Shown in pieces: positions 62,379 to 64,000 of a stretch of DNA of 64,000 bases; position 1 is the first letter of the stretch; every line of letters starts with the position of its first letter. Where the stretch lies: positions 1 through 64,000 of the forward strand of contig CAZZCN010000004.1 in the NCBI GenBank assembly GCA_964652975.1, read 5' to 3'. Source of the DNA: CAZZCN01 sp964652975. GTDB taxonomy: Bacteria; Bacillota; Clostridia; Saccharofermentanales; UBA5734. The translations under genes were made by a program, and so were the position numbers. Under the pieces are notes generated by a model. It saw only the letters and a list, made by a program, of their open reading frames with translations. It was not told the origin of the DNA and did not search any database.

Positions 62379-63998
62379 CTAAACTCTTCCTGCCGATTCT
62401 CCGGCAAGAAATCCTGTGGAGAATGCGAATTGAAGATTGTATCCGCCTGTGATACCGTCTATATCGATAATTTCTCCAGCAAAATAAAGTCCGCTTACAA
62501 GCTTTGATTCCATTGTCTTGGGATTTATCTCACTTGTTGCAACTCCACCTGCTGTGACCATCGCTTTATCGTACCCCTGGCTCGTTGTTACAGGAATTGA
62601 AAAAGACTTTATACTTTGAAGCAACTTTTTCCGTTGACCCTTTGTTACATCGCTGCATGGTATTTCTGAATTGAGCCCGCAAAGTTTTATTAAAACACCT
62701 GCAAATGAAACGGGTAATCCAAGAGATTTGCTTAATGCTGTTTTAAGCTCTTTTTTTGGATTTGACGATAATATTTCTATAATCTCACGGTCGAGGGATT
62801 CCATGGATTTATTTTGGAAAAGGTCTATTTGGAGACTGTACGATTTGGGATTATCTTGTAGACTCTTAGATTTGTGATTATCTTGTAGACTCTTAGATTT
62901 ATGATTATCTTGCAGACTTTGCGATTCTTGGATTTTTGAACCCGATATGCTGTTATGGTTATGATTGCCGCTATTTGATGAAGATGGCGTAAAATCTGTG
63001 CCGGCAAGGGAGAGATATCTTGATAGATTAAGAATGCACGGACCGGACAGACCGGTGTGGGTGAAAAGAACATCTCCTGTCTGCACAGCAACTGATGTAT
63101 TATGCTCAGAATTAACCAAAGTGACCTTCACATCACGCAAACTTACACCGCTTAACTCTGATAGCAAACTGTTATCTGTCTTTATACCTGCCAAAGCTGG
63201 CCTGGTACTGATTATCTTGTGATCAAACGATCGTGCCAACGAGTATCCGTCACCAGTACTTCCTGTTATCGGATAAGAAAGTCCGCCTGTTGCGATGATT
63301 AACTTGTCGCAGTAAAACTCCTTGCCTTCAGTTGATATTTTAAACTTTCTGATTTTGATATATTTGCCAGTGTTTGACAAAATGTTATTTCGAAATGAAT
63401 TTGTATCAGTATAAGTAGCAGACTTAATGCTTTGTTCGGTATTCTTATTTGTTGAGTTAGAAGTAGTTGAAGTTGTAGTTGGAGTGTTAATTAAATCCAC
63501 ATTAGATTCATTAATTTCAATTTTCATTACCCTGCTGCTTGAAATGATCTCGACACCTTGATTTTTGCAAAATGTCAAAAGTGCATTCAATACTGTATCC
63601 GCTCTCTCGGTCTCCGGGAAAATTTTAAAATTATCAACAGTTATGAATGATAGTCCGTATTTACCAAAAAATTCAAGCAGGCTACTCGATGAGAACCTAG
63701 TCAATGCAGGATAAAGGAATTTCTTGTTTTCAAAAAACCCGTCAAGAAAATCCTGCAAATTAAGTGTATTGGTTATGTTGCATTTTCCTGAGCCTGTTAT
63801 GAGAAGCTTTCTGCCGCAGCTTTCATTTTTCTCTATAAGCAAAACTCTGGCACCTTGACTGGCTGCCATGCCTGCCGCCATGAGACCTGCCGGTCCACCG
63901 CCGACCACTCCGACGACCAAGTCTGTGGAGGGCCTACCTCCACCGACAACGCCGACAGCTATGTCGTCAGTTCTATTAAATTGGTTTTCGAAACTCAT
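62379..63998 (-). CDS. BaiN/HI0933-family NAD(P)/FAD-dependent oxidoreductase
   Basis: A 539-residue flavoprotein of the HI0933/YhiN family. The dinucleotide-binding VVGGGPAGLMAAG lies unusually far in (about residue 30) because VGVVGGG is duplicated at the N-terminus. GRKLLITGSGKCNITN, LIIATGGLSYP and the C-terminal GGYNLQFAFSTGFLAG are diagnostic. Two low-complexity inserts are visible: Thr/Ser/Asn-rich (about 173-195) and a run of SLQDNHKSK repeats (about 355-385). The family's substrate is unknown in general; the BaiN branch acts on bile acids. ATG at 63998 is two bases from the window end. Confidence 0.9.
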   Translation of the reverse strand: MSFENQFNRTDDIAVGVVGGGRPSTDLVVGVVGGGPAGLMAAGMAASQGARVLLIEKNESCGRKLLITGSGKCNITNTLNLQDFLDGFFENKKFLYPALTRFSSSSLLEFFGKYGLSFITVDNFKIFPETERADTVLNALLTFCKNQGVEIISSSRVMKIEINESNVDLINTPTTTSTTSNSTNKNTEQSIKSATYTDTNSFRNNILSNTGKYIKIRKFKISTEGKEFYCDKLIIATGGLSYPITGSTGDGYSLARSFDHKIISTRPALAGIKTDNSLLSELSGVSLRDVKVTLVNSEHNTSVAVQTGDVLFTHTGLSGPCILNLSRYLSLAGTDFTPSSSNSGNHNHNSISGSKIQESQSLQDNHKSKSLQDNHKSKSLQDNPKSYSLQIDLFQNKSMESLDREIIEILSSNPKKELKTALSKSLGLPVSFAGVLIKLCGLNSEIPCSDVTKGQRKKLLQSIKSFSIPVTTSQGYDKAMVTAGGVATSEINPKTMESKLVSGLYFAGEIIDIDGITGGYNLQFAFSTGFLAGESAGRV

Positions 63999-64000
63999 AC

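Overview
The window looks like an AT-rich chromosome segment from an anaerobic, Gram-positive (Bacillota, probably Clostridia) organism. The indicators are a class D sortase, lipoprotein-type solute-binding protein, rubrerythrin, FeoA/FeoB with a Cys-rich FeoB-associated membrane protein, a Tad-type pilus module, c-di-GMP-I riboswitches and strong GGAGG ribosome-binding sites. It is a draft assembly. Three 100-N gaps are each flanked by identical 55-bp sequences. Deleting 155 bp (100 N plus one 55-bp copy) restores an open reading frame in all three genes, so these gaps are probably scaffolding artefacts in tandem repeats. A fourth gap (10 N) lies in an acyltransferase gene.

1-24 kb is a cell-surface polysaccharide locus read to the right. 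It holds the end of glf, a PT-linker lipoprotein, an unusual membrane-domain/DegT-aminotransferase fusion, an initiating sugar-phosphate transferase, a second DegT-like protein, an ATP-grasp ligase, five GT-B-type glycosyltransferase-like genes, a Wzy-like polymerase, two pyruvyl transferases, a GT-A-like transferase, a Wzx flippase, two iron-sulfur FrhB-domain proteins and an acyltransferase.

24-33.5 kb contains the UDP-N-acetyl-L-fucosamine genes capE, capF and capG. Inserted among them is the most interesting system here: a c-di-GMP-I riboswitch followed by two single-pass membrane proteins (called A and B here) that I do not recognise and that resemble each other. A decayed duplicate lies upstream, with a capE remnant, riboswitch, truncated A' and N-terminally truncated B'. 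A further partial riboswitch flank follows B'. The layout suggests repeated duplication and loss of a c-di-GMP-controlled surface module tied to polysaccharide synthesis.

33.7-40.6 kb carries a branched-chain amino acid ABC transporter (livKHMGF), a CBS-ACT protein and, on the opposite strand, azlCD. 41-42.6 kb has a class D sortase coupled to an unknown membrane protein. 42.6-48.6 kb (minus strand) is a compact Tad pilus operon: TadZ-like, TadA, fused TadB-TadC, a Flp pilin and a DUF6382-FHA protein. Eight 20-bp direct repeats precede it.

49-64 kb is mostly housekeeping: Orn/Lys/Arg decarboxylase with a Q/N-rich partner, HtrA protease, serS, a DUF4015 lipoprotein, a degenerate Nudix protein, YigZ, feoAB with an associated protein, rubrerythrin and a BaiN/HI0933-family flavoprotein. 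A recurring oddity is short in-frame tandem-repeat or low-complexity inserts inside otherwise conserved enzymes (CapF, decarboxylase, HtrA, FHA protein, flavoprotein).
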